This document shows positions 21,787 through 32,078 of a stretch of 64,000 bases of DNA, one piece after another (within the stretch, counting starts at the first letter, position 1; each line of letters begins with the position of its first letter). The translations under genes and the position numbers were made by a program. This DNA is from Prorocentrum cordatum (Eukaryota; Sar; Dinophyceae; Prorocentrales; Prorocentraceae), in contig CAUYUJ010022559.1 of the NCBI GenBank assembly GCA_963575745.1, positions 105,199 through 169,198 on the forward strand, read 5' to 3'. Below the pieces are notes generated by a model. It did no database searches, was not told where the DNA came from, and saw nothing but the letters and a program-made list of their open reading frames with translations.

Positions 21787-22189
21787 GGCCTCTGTCCTCC
21801 CCGGGCAAGGCCCAGAGCCTACTCGTCGTGGCAAGATCATGCTGGGCAGGTTTTGCAATGTAGGCTCGGGCTCCAGGGGCCCTCGCCAGCTCCACTTGGA
21901 GCGCCAAGGGACGGCTCGGGACGAGAAGCCGGTCTTGGGGAGCGGGTCGATGCTTCCAGGGGTCCACGCTGTGGCAAAGACATGATGTCGGGGATGGGGG
22001 GGCAAGGAGGGAGGAGGAGGAGAGGGAGGTGGAGGAGGGCGCTTCCAACGGCAGCACGCTTCATACTCTATGCCCTCTAGGGCCACATTCGTTTTTCACA
22101 TCTTCCTGCACTCCCACATCCGCTCTGGTGGCTGCCTCGATTTGTTTGCCCTGGCCTAAGTCGGCGTTATCTTGTCATTTGAGGCCTAG

Positions 22190-22218
22190 CGGTGTGTGTG
22201 TGTGTGTGTGTCTGTTTG

Positions 22219-22274
<56 letters not shown>

Positions 22275-22290
22275 TGTGGGTGTGCGTGTG
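22190..22290. repeat. GT and GTGC microsatellite
   Basis: (TG)n followed by (TGCG)n. Confidence 0.97.
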
Positions 22291-22394
22291 ATCTGCACGA
22301 CGCAACAGGCGCCGTTCTTCATGTCTGGTCAACGTCAAAAAGGGAGGAGGAGGCCAGCCTCATCCCGTCGAGGGCAGAGTCGTGGCAGAGGGTG

Positions 22395-22500
22395 TCTGGC
22401 CATTCCCTGGCTTCCAGAAGGGCCCTCGCTGGGCCCCTCGGGCCGTCAGAAAACGGCTCGGGCTGGAAAGGCAGTTCCGGGGAGGCTTCGAGCATCACGT
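22395..22500 (+). repeat. Dispersed repeat A (5' module)
   Basis: GGGCCCTCGCTGGGCCC, GCCGTCAGAAAACGGCTCGG and GGAAAGGCAGTTCCGGGG match the A 5' module. Confidence 0.75.
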
Positions 22501-22856
22501 GACGATCAGTCTGATTTCCGTTTCTGGCCGGGTAGTTGCGCACACAGTTTAGCACAAGCGGGAGGGGCGGGGTTGCAGCAAACGCTTCTCCGCCTCCGCA
22601 GACATGTGCCTCAGAGGCCCCGCAGAGGGCCGTGCGAGCACCGCGCTGCGCACTGTACACTGGGGTCCACTTCACGGGATGAGGAGTAGGTAGGAGGCAG
22701 GAGCGAGGAGGATTGGCATTTGCATACTTGCGCGGGCCGACAGATTTGCCTCTTGAACCCGAGACGTCAGAAGCGCCGTGCCGCTCTTGTGAACGGATGT
22801 ATGTTGCGGTCGCTTTGAATCGGGCGTGCTATATGTTGCGGGGGGAAATGCGGCAG

Positions 22857-23005
22857 TTGGCTGGGCCCGCTGTGGCGTTCGAGAAACCGTATGTGAGGTG
22901 AGGAGCTTGTGTGATGGCCAGGCCCGCTGTGGCGCTCCAGCACCCACATGTTATGGGAGGGGTGAGGGGAGGTGGCTGGGCCCGCTGTGGCGCTCGAGCT
23001 TCCGA
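22857..23005 (+). repeat. ~58-bp tandem repeat, three units
   Basis: GGSCCCGCTGTGGCGYTC recurs at about 22,864, 22,921 and 22,979. Confidence 0.85.
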
Positions 23006-23029
23006 CCTTGACACTCTGCTTGGCTTCGT

Positions 23030-23390
23030 TCTCCTCGTCCTCCCTCGTCCTCCTCCTCCTCCTCCTCTTCTTCCTCTTCCTACTCGTCCTCCTCCCCCAT
23101 CATTCCTCCCGCCTTATCCCCTTTATCCCCTCCTCCCTCAACCTCATCCCTCCTCCTCCTCCTCTCCTCCTCCTCCTCCTCCTCCTCCTCCTCCTCCTCC
23201 TCCTCCCCTCTTCCTCTTCCTCCTTCTCCTCCTCCTCCTAATCCTCCTCATCCTTCTGCTAATCCTCTTCCCTCCTCCCTCCCACTCCCCCTCCTCCTTC
23301 AGTTGTCCTCGTATCCCCCTCACCCCTCTGTCCCCCTCTCTCCTCCTCCACCTTCCCTTGCCTCCTCGCTCCTCCCCTCTCCTAGGAAAG
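23030..23390. repeat. TCC pyrimidine tract
   Basis: Long (TCC)n and TTCC tract. Confidence 0.95.
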
Positions 23391-24231
23391 TCCTTGCCCG
23401 TAGAATCATGGCCTTGGTCTGCAGAGCCACAGCTCCGTGGATAACATGATGCCTCACGTGCAGTGCCCCGTGGATCCGATTTCCTGTGGGCCCAGGAGGT
23501 ACCTCAATCTTATACATTTTGTTTAGGGCATTACCAGTGATCCATGGTTTTTCACACACAGGAAGTTGGATCCGCGCAGCGCAGAGACAGGATCCACGAC
23601 GCTGTCACACACCCAGACAGGGACGCATCTGGATTCATTGGTCCTGTCGTATTCTTACTTCAAGAAGACAGAATTTTCGGCCTGGGGGTGTATAGTGATG
23701 AGCTTGTTGGCCCGTCCTCTTGTTGCAGGGGGGCGCAAGGCGGAGGGTTACGGAGCTGGGGACGGACGAGAGCACGGAGGAGGGAGGGGGGAGGAGGAGG
23801 GAGCCGGAAGAGTATCCGCCATTCATGGTTGCTTTGGGCACAATCACTTGCCGACGCAATCGGGGATGAAGCATCGGCCAAGACGGACCCCGAGAAGGGT
23901 CAATGGGGTCCCTGGAGAAGGAGGCTTTCCCGGGGGCCTCGGGGATTTGCGGAGACCCCCAGGGGGAGTTGGAAGGGGGTCGTTGGTCATTCAATGTGAT
24001 TCAGCAATTCTTGGTTCTTTCGCCTCCTGAGGCCTCGACCTACATAGCCTCGGGGCCTCTGGGATCCGTGATCCTCGGGAACATCGAGGGAGGGAGGGGG
24101 GAGAGGATCGAGGGTAAAGGCGTTTGAGCCTTTTGGGGGCGTTTTTGACCTTCGAACGGCTTCTGGTCGACACGGTTGAATGAATCATCCCAGGGGATTT
24201 GGATCTGGTGAGGAAGAAGCCGAGGGGGGGG
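23391..24231. other. No supported gene
   Basis: Unique-looking stretch with several competing open frames on both strands, none recognisable. It ends in a G run at the assembly gap. Confidence 0.4.
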
Positions 24232-24331
24232 NNNNNNNNNNNNNNNNNNNNNNNNNNNNNNNNNNNNNNNNNNNNNNNNNNNNNNNNNNNNNNNNNNNNN
24301 NNNNNNNNNNNNNNNNNNNNNNNNNNNNNNN
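24232..24331. other. Assembly gap, 100 N
   Basis: Exactly 100 N between a G run and a GGAGGAGG tract. Confidence 1.
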
Positions 24332-24761
24332 GGAGGAGGAGGAGGAGGGGGGGACCTAGAATTCCGACCCCGTGTCTGTTTTTCACCCTCACGGGGACGG
24401 CGGCGGCGGCGGCTTCGACTCGCTGGCATCTCTGCGCCTGCGTCAGTCAGCGGACTCCAGGCGCAGTCCGGGCGACCGCTTCTGCAGGGGACCTCGCTCG
24501 CGAATTCGCTTTGGTTCGCGGCGCCCTCGAAAAGCAGACCTCCGCACACTTTTTCGCCAGCGGCGAGGCATAGACAGTCCGCTCCAGCGTGTGGCTAGTC
24601 GGGACACCGAAAGGCGAATTGACCGGCGTGCAGGGGGTAGGAAAGGGACGATTGCGGCCGCGCGGGGGGAGGGGGAGGGGGAGGGGAAAGCGCTCACTCA
24701 TGCCTGAAAAAGCTCCGCGTAGAGCAGGCTGCTGCGGCCAGCCGATGCAGTATACCTCCAC

Positions 24762-24796
24762 AAACACACACACACACACGCACACACACACACACC
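24762..24796. repeat. CA microsatellite
   Basis: (CA)n of about 35 bp. The stretches 24,332-24,760 and 24,797-25,115 around it have no supported gene. Confidence 0.95.
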
Positions 24797-25119
24797 TTGC
24801 TCGCCCCCCCCCCTTGGCCTCCCTGGCTGCCGCCCCTTCGTCCCCTCCTCTCCACTCTCCGCGCGACGAAGACAGGCCAGCCACAACTAGGGGAGCTTGC
24901 TCTTACCCCCCCGGGGGGACACATTGGGTGCAACGCTACCCTCAGGAGATTGTCGATACGATGGGGCCCCCCCGAGAGTGAGGAACGCAGCTCCCCCATG
25001 ACTGGGAAGGCGACACCGAGGGCGTCGACGACGGTGGCGACTACCACGACGACGGCCACGGGTGCCGCGCCGACGGCGAGCGCGACAGCGGTGGCGACGA
25101 CAGCGACCTTGTGATCCGA

Positions 25120-25405
25120 CCTCACGGCAATGCAACATCGTAAACGCAAAAACTCGACCAGCGCCCTGGACCCCATCTTTCTCCTACATTTTTCGAACAG
25201 GATCGATCCGCGAGGGCCCCGCGACCGAATCAGGGCAGAATCGCCCGACGGCGACGACGGCGACCACCCAGATCCCCGAATTTGGTTGTGTTTCTCGCAA
25301 CGCAGACCCCCACAGGTACACTGCCCGGGTCCGGCTTTGCATCCTGGGTCTTTCTTTGGCGGCCCCGGAGCCCGGCGAGGCCCCCCAGAGGCAGAGAATA
25401 GGTCG
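25120..25405 (-). repeat. Dispersed repeat A, full-length
   Basis: Minus-strand copy: CAATGCAACATCG, then TGGACCCCATCTTTCT, a TTCGAACAGGATCGATCCG block and GGGCAGAATCGCC. The 5' module follows, in which GGCGAGGCCCCCCAGAGGC is recognisable. Confidence 0.75.
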
Positions 25406-25719
25406 CACAAGCGTCCGTCGTGATTGTTGCACGACGCGAGGGTCACTCTTGACCAGGGCCCCTCTTGCGCTTATAGCCGCAGCGACCACGGCGGCTGCGC
25501 CGCCGCTCGCGCCGCCCCGCCGCCGCCGCAGGGTGCCCCTGCGGAACGCCCGCCGGCAGAACGCCCGAGCGTGCAAGCGCGAGCTCTCGGAGGCTCAGCG
25601 CGCAGCGCCGCCACCCCGATGGGCGTCGGGGCCACCGAGCAGAGAGAGGCGGAGAGGCGAGCGAGAGAGGCGGGGGAAGGGATGATGAGGAGGACGCGGA
25701 GGAGCGAGGAGGAGCGAGG

Positions 25720-25775
25720 AGGAACGATGAAGAGGAGGAGGAGGTGGAGGAGGAGGAGGAGAAGAGGGAAGGTGA
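25720..25775. repeat. GGA microsatellite
   Basis: (GGA)n/(GAG)n tract. Confidence 0.9.
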
Positions 25776-25955
25776 GAGGGGGGGTCGAGCACCCCGATGG
25801 AGCGCGCACAGAGGTGCTCTTCACAGGGAAGTCAGAGGGCCGCGTCGGATTCGTAGCAGAAGGCGGGGGGCCCATGGTGAGGGGCTTCCGCCTGAGACCT
25901 CCTCGCGATTCGCTCACGGGCGAGCGCCGGATACCTCCTCTCGAGTTGCTCAGGG

Positions 25956-26141
25956 ATGTGGCTCCCGCTCACGACCGCTTCGGGATTCCGGCTCTGCAAC
26001 AAACCAAAAAAATGGCACAGCGCCGATGGTTCAGGAGTTGTGCTTGCCTATCGAGATGACCGCTGGGATTGGTTGGGTGCATATAAGTGGCTTACAAGCG
26101 GATGCTACGGTTGGAAATGTCTGGCCGAACCTAGCTTATGA
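25956..26141 (+). CDS. Possible exon, unrecognised
   Basis: A frame of 61 codons, rich in Trp and Tyr from about residue 19 onward (RDDRWDWLGAYKWLTSGCYG), runs into the left arm of the foldback at 26,097-26,305. The composition is unlike low-complexity by-products. A second plus-strand frame overlaps it and continues to 26,187. No domain was recognised. The foldback may have inserted into or close to an exon. Confidence 0.15.
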   Translation: MWLPLTTASGFRLCNKPKKWHSADGSGVVLAYRDDRWDWLGAYKWLTSGCYGWKCLAEPSL

Positions 26142-26305
26142 ATATGTTGTAGGGGCCCTGATTGATTTGCAGAGCGATCCTTTCTAAGTGGGTTCTGCCC
26201 ACTTAGCGGAGTTATGCAAATCCCGAAGCAGGTTAGGGCACCTGTAACCCATTCATAAGCTAGCTTCGGCCAGATATTACGAACCTTTGCATCCACTTCT
26301 AACCC
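26097..26305. mobile_element. ~210-bp foldback (long inverted repeat)
   Basis: Left arm 26,097-26,186 and right arm 26,210-26,305 are imperfect reverse complements. Shared blocks include TCTGGCCGAA, CTAGCTTATGAAT and GATTTGCA. The centre is a perfect 9-bp hairpin, CTAAGTGGG and CCCACTTAG, at 26,187-26,209. Arm divergence shows it is not a fresh insertion. It resembles a foldback or MITE-like element; no target duplication was identified. Confidence 0.75.
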
Positions 26306-26488
26306 CCGCATGCCCTTAGCCACCGTCGCGGTACAGTGGCTGTGTGTGTGGTGGCTGTTGTTCTTCGCGGGCAAACCTTTCGATGGAATTGTATGTTCTT
26401 CCGCCGCAGAACTTGTTGCATTGAAATGGGGTCCTTCTATGTTCAGATGTCCTTGACCATTGGAGGCCATTTCTTTATTGCTTGGGGC

Positions 26489-26545
26489 ATGACGGGCGTC
26501 ATGGCCCCCGCTCCCCCCCTCCCCCCCCCCCTATGACGTAACGCT
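26489..26545 (+). repeat. GGGCGTCATGG...TATGACG element, copy 1
   Basis: A C-rich segment bounded by GGGCGTCATGG and TATGACGTAACGC. The boundaries recur inverted at 28,014-28,072. Confidence 0.65.
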
Positions 26546-26638
26546 CCCCCCCGCAGTGCGCTCCGGGCACTGCCGCCGTGCGCATTGGGATCCGCGTAGG
26601 TGTCCGCGTAGGAATCCGCATAGGTGTCTGGTCCGCAG

Positions 26639-26639
<1 letters not shown>

Positions 26640-26693
<54 letters not shown>

Positions 26694-26706
26694 TCGTCGT
26701 CGTCGC
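26640..26706. repeat. GTC microsatellite
   Basis: (GTC)n of about 60 bp. Confidence 0.97.
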
Positions 26707-26877
26707 TCCTGGTTCGTCGCTCGTCGCGCATCGTCGTCGTGCGCGCGGACGCGGCTGGAGCCTGTTTTTAAGTCCGGGCCGATGACGGCAATCCTCGGGG
26801 GGGGAGGGGGTCGATGACGCCACGTTTCGCGCCGGCGGCGTTTGGGAATGGTTAGGAATGACGGAGGACGGGCAGCA

Positions 26878-27190
26878 CGAACATGTAGGTGGCGATATGC
26901 ACCACAACGCCTGTGTACATCACAGTGCCTGCGTGCACCACAGCGCCTGTGTACACCACGCCACCGATGTACACCACAGCAGCCGCGGGCAACACAGCGT
27001 CAGTTTGTGCCACCGTGCCTGCGGGCACAGCAGCTCCCGTGTACTCCACAGCGCCCCCGTACACCACATCAGCCGTGCGCAACACCGCACTAGTGTACAT
27101 CACAATGCCTGCGTGCATTGCAGTGCCTGTGTACGCCACGGCGCCTGTGTGCACCACATCAGCCGTGTGCAACACAGCACCATTGTTGTG
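26878..27190 (+). repeat. ACCACAGCGCCTGTGTAC minisatellite, forward
   Basis: Tandem units of 21-24 bp, each with CACCACA, then a variable GCGCCTGTGTA. The left edge, CATGTAGGTGGCGATATGCA, is also found inverted at the far end of the reverse array (27,900-27,930). Confidence 0.9.
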
Positions 27191-27477
27191 TATAGAATTT
27201 CAGAAGGAATCCTTGTGACAAAATGGAGCGCGTGTGGATTCCAAAGGAAACAATGGGAAACAAATCCTCATGGACAAAGGAGCGCCGCTGGAATCTACGA
27301 GTCCCCCCGAGTCCGCCCGCATCACCCTAACTCCCACTTGCGTCCAGGAGGCCCAGCTAAACTGGCCGTCCGAGAACCAAGTGGCCCGATTCAATCGACC
27401 ATTCTGCGGTGCACGCTGAGATGCGCACGTGCGTTGTACCGCCAAGCCGCACGACAGGGGGTAAGAAGGAGGAAAAA

Positions 27478-27525
27478 GAGGACGAGGAGGAGGAGGAGGA
27501 CGTGGAGGAGGAGGGAGGAGGGAAA
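27478..27525. repeat. GAGGAG purine tract
   Basis: (GAG)n/(GAC)n tract in the spacer between the two inverted arrays. Confidence 0.9.
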
Positions 27526-27621
27526 AACATCGCATTCGATTATCAGAACTTTCCTGGCGTGGCGTTTAGTTGTCCGCATCAGATCCTGACGTACATGCTC
27601 CTTCTACCTGTCCTATGCACG

Positions 27622-27930
27622 TAGGCACTGTGGTGTACACCAGCGCTGCGTTGCACGCGGATGCTGTGGTGTAGACAGGCGCTGTGGCGTGCACAGGCGC
27701 TGCGGAGCACGCAAGCACTGTGGTGTTCACAGGCGTTGTGTTGCACATGGCTGCTGCGGTGTATGTACACCGGCGCTGTAGTGCTCCCAAGTATTGTGGT
27801 ATACACGGGCGGTGCGTTGCACACGGCTGTTGCGGTGTACGCAGGCGCTGTGGTGCACACGCGCGGTGTGGTGCACGCGAGCGTTGTGGTGCACACAGGC
27901 GCAATGGGCAGATCGCCACTTACATGCTGC
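27622..27930 (-). repeat. ACCACAGCGCCTGTGTAC minisatellite, reverse
   Basis: Reverse complement of the 26,878 array (GTGTACACCGGCGCTGTRGTG types), with the conserved edge inverted at its right end. Confidence 0.9.
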
Positions 27931-28013
27931 TCGCGTCGTCGTCGCACGTGCCTCGTCGCTCGTCGCGTCGTGCGCGCGGGCGCGGCTGTGGTGCCGGAGC
28001 CACACGGCGGGGG

Positions 28014-28072
28014 GGGGCGTCACGTCATACCCTCCTCCGCCCTCCCCCCCCCCATGACGCCCGTCATCGCCG
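28014..28072 (-). repeat. GGGCGTCATGG...TATGACG element, copy 2
   Basis: Inverted boundaries GCGTCACGTCATA and CCATGACGCCC around a C-rich core. Confidence 0.65.
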
Positions 28073-28214
28073 AACATAAAGAATCGCCTTCTTGTCATCG
28101 TTTGCCTTCGGTGACGGCGGGTGCGCGCGTGTGGACAGCTTGTTTGAGCGAGTCGAGAGAATGAACAGGTGTCAGGAAACTCTGACTCTCTCGCGTCGTT
28201 GAAAACACGATGGA

Positions 28215-28460
28215 CGATCTGTTGCTATTTTCGGCCTCGGGGGGCCCTCGCTGGGCCCTGGGGCTGTCAGTAAACGACTTAGGATGGAAAGCCGGTGCAG
28301 GGGAAGGGCATCCAGACCTCTGGGGAGGCACGTTGCGATCTTGCTGGCTCATTTTTCGCAAGAGCGATTTCGCCGTGCTTCGGCCCCTAGGGACCGCACG
28401 AATGGATCCGGCGCGAAGCATGCCACAGAAAGATGGAGTCCTCAGACGGGGCTGGGACGA
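28215..28460 (+). repeat. Dispersed repeat A, full-length
   Basis: Best complete copy. TTTTCGGCCTCGGGGGGCCC, TCGCTGGGCCCTGGGGCTGT, GGATGGAAAGCCGGT, CCAGACCTCTGGGGAGGC and ACGTTGCGAT are followed by the 3' module ending CACAGAAAGATGGAGTCC. Confidence 0.85.
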
Positions 28461-29220
28461 GGACGAATCCGTTCCAGACTGTTCCGGAACGCTCCCAGAG
28501 CGCTCCAGAATGCTCTGAGGAGGCCGCGGCGCCCGAGACGTCCTCCAGAGCCGCAGGCTCTCAGAGATTCTAGGGAAGAGATCCCAGAGAGTGGCAGGAA
28601 AAGCGGCAGGAGAGAGCGGGACAGGGCGGGGGGCGGCAGCGCGGAGGAAGGCCCAGGACCAGGAGGGAAAAGCAGGCACAGACGCACATAAACATGGATT
28701 TCCCCACCCAGGGCTCCAACAGCCCTCCCACAGTGCCTGGGACATGCGGCACAAAAGACGAGCTATAAGCTAGCTCCAAGACGGCCCAAGCCGGCCCCGA
28801 GTGCCCCACCACGGCCCGTGAATGCCTGAAGAGTCAGGAGCGAAAGAAGGACGCACGTGTACATGAATCCACGCTGGTTTCGAGAGTACGCATTGTGCAA
28901 ATATTCGTCTAACGCGGCCAGTCTCGCAGATCGAGGGGCCGTGTTCATGTACATAGCTGGGCGCGTACGTCCTTTGTGGGCTCCCTAAAGAGAGCTCCCA
29001 ACAGGGCCCAAAGAGGCACGAACTGCCCCATTCCTCGTTCGCGGAACCGCTCTTTCCAGCACGTCCTGGGGAACGAGGCCGGGGGGGCCCCCGGCCCAGG
29101 GACCTTCGTACAGAGCCCTGGAGGTTGCGGCCCCCCCCCAGGCAGCTTCGAGGCGCTGGGACGGTTTCTTCTTCCCCCTTCGCTCCTTTCGGGGGCGGCA
29201 AAGAGGGGGTGATGACTAGG
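28461..29220. other. No supported gene
   Basis: Competing open frames on both strands and some GGCC-type units near 28,770. No recognisable protein. Confidence 0.4.
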
Positions 29221-29224
29221 GAGG

Positions 29225-29395
29225 GGTGGATATCATGGCGGGGGCCATGATATTTCCCTAGATTTTATGGCGCCTCTTCTTACTTCATTGCGTCCCTGCC
29301 CCCCCCGCTGGGTCGCGCACATGCCGCCGGTCATGATTTGCACCCCCCCTTCTTGGACACCCCCCTCTTGGCCGCTCCCGATCCTTCCCTCCGCC
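29225..29395 (+). repeat. Dispersed repeat E, copy 1
   Basis: Shares GGATATCATGGCGGGGGCCA, a TTCCC/GATTT block, and CGCACATGCCG...CTTGGACACCCC with 42,098-42,258. Its start is a 10-bp hairpin, ATATCATGGC / GCCATGATAT. Confidence 0.75.
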
Positions 29396-29449
29396 GTCTT
29401 CCCCCCCCCTCTCGCGCCCTTTCTCCTTCGGCTGGCTCGGGGATCACGA

Positions 29450-30322
29450 GGCTCGTGGCGTTGGCGTGGGCGCTCTTCGGCGCGCGTGGCGCTCGTCGAG
29501 AACCGTCCACGACAGCCTCTGGATGGTGCGCAGGAGGCTCCCAGCACGCCCAGGCACCGCCCCAAGAGCGCTCCGAGACGGCCCGAAGATGACTTCCTGA
29601 CGCTCCTGGGGCGCCCCGAGAGGTCCACGAGCTTCACGAGAAGCTCCTCCAGAGCGCCGACAGAAGCAACAATCCGTGAGTTTTCCAGGAAGGTTTTTGT
29701 CGGTCTTTCAGTTTCTCTGTTTTTCGATGTCCCGACCACCCAAGACGGACCAAAGGTTTCTCGGAGCGTCAAGAGGCTGCTAAGAGAGCCACACGGCTGC
29801 CCACGAGGGCCCAGGGACTGGCCGGGAGCCAACCAAGACGGCCGACGGGGGCCCGAAACGAGATCCCGGACGGCGCAGGAAGTTCCCGATGCGCACGAAG
29901 ACCGCCCTTAAGAGCGCTCCAGTACGGCGGAAGATGACCTCCAGATGCTCAAGGGGGCGCCCCTGGAGGCCCAAAAGGTCTACAAAAGGACAGTTCCGAG
30001 CGCCGAAGGCGGGACAGGTCACCGATTTCCCGTATGTGTACGCTCTTTCTGCTTCCCGACCGCCCAGGGCGGCCCCAAAGGCTTCCAAGACCGCCCCTAG
30101 GAGCCGCACGATGCTGCCAAGTGGGCCCCAGGACTGTACGCGAGGTCCCAGGCAAGGGCTGGGAACTAACCCGCGACGGTCAAAGGGAGCCAGAGCAGAG
30201 CCCCTGGACGGCGCAGGAGGCTCCCAACACGCCCCAAGAGCGCTCCTGGGGCGCCCCGAGAGGCCCATGAGGTCCACGAGAAGCTCCTCCAGAGCGCCGA
30301 CAAGAAGCACAGTTCGAGGGGC
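29450..30322 (+). repeat. ~340-bp tandem repeat, about 2.6 units
   Basis: GGAYGGYGCGCAGGARG-like starts recur at about 29,521, 29,870 and 30,205, followed by CAAGAGCGCTCC and GGGGCGCCCC boxes. The first and third units share AGAAGCTCCTCCAGAGCGCC. Frames within are not conserved between units. Confidence 0.75.
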
Positions 30323-30349
30323 GTGCCGAAGAGGATGGGGGGGCGGCGG

Positions 30350-30428
30350 CATGCGAACCCTGCCACTGGGGCCTTCGGTGGAGCTCCCTATGTGGGCCCA
30401 CGACACGCGTGAGGGGCGTGCCGAAGTG
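30350..30428 (+). repeat. Solo unit of 90-bp satellite S1
   Basis: CACTGGGGCCTTCGGTGGAG, then CTCCCTATGTGGGCC and GTGAGGGGCGTGCCGAAGTG: a single S1 unit far from both arrays. Confidence 0.85.
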
Positions 30429-30659
30429 AGTCATCCGCAGCTGCTTTCCTCACGGCGCCGCGGATGCTGATCGAGGGCCCCCGCCGTCCGCGCGCAGGGC
30501 TCGAACTGCGACGCCCTGGCCTCTGGCCTCGTGACCATGCGCGGCAAGCTCCGGGCCGCACACCGGCAGACCGAGGAGGCGCGGCATCGCGGCGGGGCCG
30601 GTCGCGCGGAGCAGCGTGCGCCGGCCTCCCAAGCCCTGATCTTGATCGCTGGATGCCAG

Positions 30660-30830
30660 AGTTTTCGAGGGCCGCGACCGACAAGATCGATCGTTCTCGA
30701 TCTTGCGTCAAGCTCCGGTTGCGTCAAGCTCTGGTATGTGTCAAAACGGTCGCGACCGATCGGCTTCAGAATCAGGTGCGCCCGATCGGTCGCAACCCTT
30801 TTGGAGTGCCGATCGGTCGCTAGCAATCGC
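30660..30830. repeat. GATCGGTCGC repeats
   Basis: Spaced copies of CGATCGGTCGC and TCAAGCTCYGG. Confidence 0.7.
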
Positions 30831-30843
30831 GGCAGAAAAAAAT

Positions 30844-30945
30844 TGAACCCAGCGCGACCCCAATTAGGGGAAGGCTTCCTATTGCATAGGCGCAGTGCTT
30901 GGCATTGCTTGGCATCGCTTGGCATTGCTTGGCATTGCTAAGAGT
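30844..30945 (+). repeat. TGAACCCAGCGCGACC box plus TTGGCATTGC array
   Basis: TGAACCCAGCGCGACCCCAA leads into (TTGGCATTGC)n. The same pairing occurs at 39,338-39,650. Confidence 0.85.
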
Positions 30946-30954
30946 ACGAGGCAC

Positions 30955-31095
30955 CGGGGGCGGGGAACCCGAGGAACCAGGAGAACCCGAGGAACCTCCT
31001 CGGAACGGGCAACGTAGCAATAGGAGGCACTGGGGGCGGGGACCCGAGGAACCCGAGGAACCTCCGAACAACGGGCAACATAAGAATACGAGGCA
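30955..31095 (+). repeat. GGAACCCGAGGA minisatellite
   Basis: GAACCCGAGGAACC units, with GAGGCACNGGGGGCGGGG repeated twice. Confidence 0.85.
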
Positions 31096-31210
31096 CCAAC
31101 CTTTAACCAAGTAAGAACCCTTCAGGCAAGCTCAAGTGGCGAACTAGTATCCACTGGGAATGGGGTCTGAGTAGATGGAGGCAACGTTTGGGAGGGATGG
31201 GCTCAGGGGG

Positions 31211-31355
31211 GAAGCTGCGGGTTGGAGGGTCGGGTTTTTCAGACGTTTCTGTCGGTTCTTGGCGGTCCTCCAGCCTCGGGATGCTTTTGGCAGCTGCGCC
31301 TCGCCGAGAGCGTTCCGGGTGTGTCAGCACCGTCCCCAACAGTTACCAGGCGTCG
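31211..31355 (-). repeat. Dispersed CATCCCGAGGCTGG repeat, copy 1
   Basis: Reverse complement matches 50,155-50,262: GCTCTCGGCGAGGCGCAGC, then GCATCCCGAGGCTGG. Confidence 0.7.
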
Positions 31356-31507
31356 AGGGGGGCGCGGCGACTAGTGGTTGCTTGGGTATATGGCCGCATC
31401 CGTGATGCCAGGCCTCCCATATGGGGTTCCGAGTACAGATGGGGTGGGAGGACAGCGCCGCATCGCCGCTGTGTCGGCGCTGCGGCTCGCCTTGTGGAGC
31501 CCGATCC

Positions 31508-31510
31508 TCT

Positions 31511-31542
<32 letters not shown>

Positions 31543-31545
31543 TTC
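31508..31545. repeat. TTC microsatellite
   Basis: (TTC)n tract. Confidence 0.95.
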
Positions 31546-31549
31546 CCGA

Positions 31550-31705
31550 TGGCGCAGATGCATCGCCGATGCGTCGCCGCTGCCTCGCGGATGCGTCGCC
31601 CCTCTGTCGGCGATGCGGCCCGACTTGGAGCCCGATCTCAGCCTCCCCGTCGTCGCCGATGGATCGCACATGTGTCACCGATGCGTCGCCGACGCGTCGC
31701 GCGAT
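31550..31705. repeat. CATCGCCGATGCGTCG repeats
   Basis: Short units of GATGCRTCGCCGATG. Similar units lie at 49,975-50,085 and 53,070-53,115. Confidence 0.7.
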
Positions 31706-31913
31706 CGCGGCAGGGCCGGCCGCACGGAGCAGTGGCCCCTCACCGCTGTTGCCTTTGGTCCTTAGCGAGCGTCCTCTCGCTGCGAACAGAGCGCCCGCCT
31801 GGCGGGTTGGGGATCCTTTCCCTGCCCCCGGCATCCTCGCGCTGCGAAGGACTTTGCGTTGCGGAGGTTGTTCGCTGAGTTCCTGCCTCCGCTGCGGCCC
31901 TCACAGGGCCATG

Positions 31914-32078
31914 GTCAGGAGGGACAAAAAACACACAGATACAATCAATCGTCGCTTCCCCAGAAAATATGGGAAAATATGGGAAGTGGGGGGGAAGACA
32001 AAACCCAGAACATATGGAAGAATATGGGGAATCGTTTTACTTGTGTGTATTTATTTGTGTGTCCCAGGGCCCCTTCAC
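31914..32078 (+). repeat. Dispersed repeat B, copy 1
   Basis: Starts CAGGAGGGACAAAAAACACA and includes AAAATATGGGAAAATATGGG, AAACCCAGAACATATGG and TTGTGTGTATTTATTTGTGT. One of four copies of about 160 bp. The copies read in several frames, so they are not coding. Confidence 0.9.

Noticed and set aside
26878-27190. CRISPR array, because of regularly spaced short repeats (also considered at 58,712-59,175)
   Set aside because: There are no unique spacers of constant length; the units are contiguous minisatellites. The context is eukaryotic.
31914-32078. Similar peptides from the four repeat B copies, suggesting a conserved small protein
   Set aside because: The similarity appears in more than one frame, and frames shift between copies. 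It reflects nucleotide similarity of a repeat.
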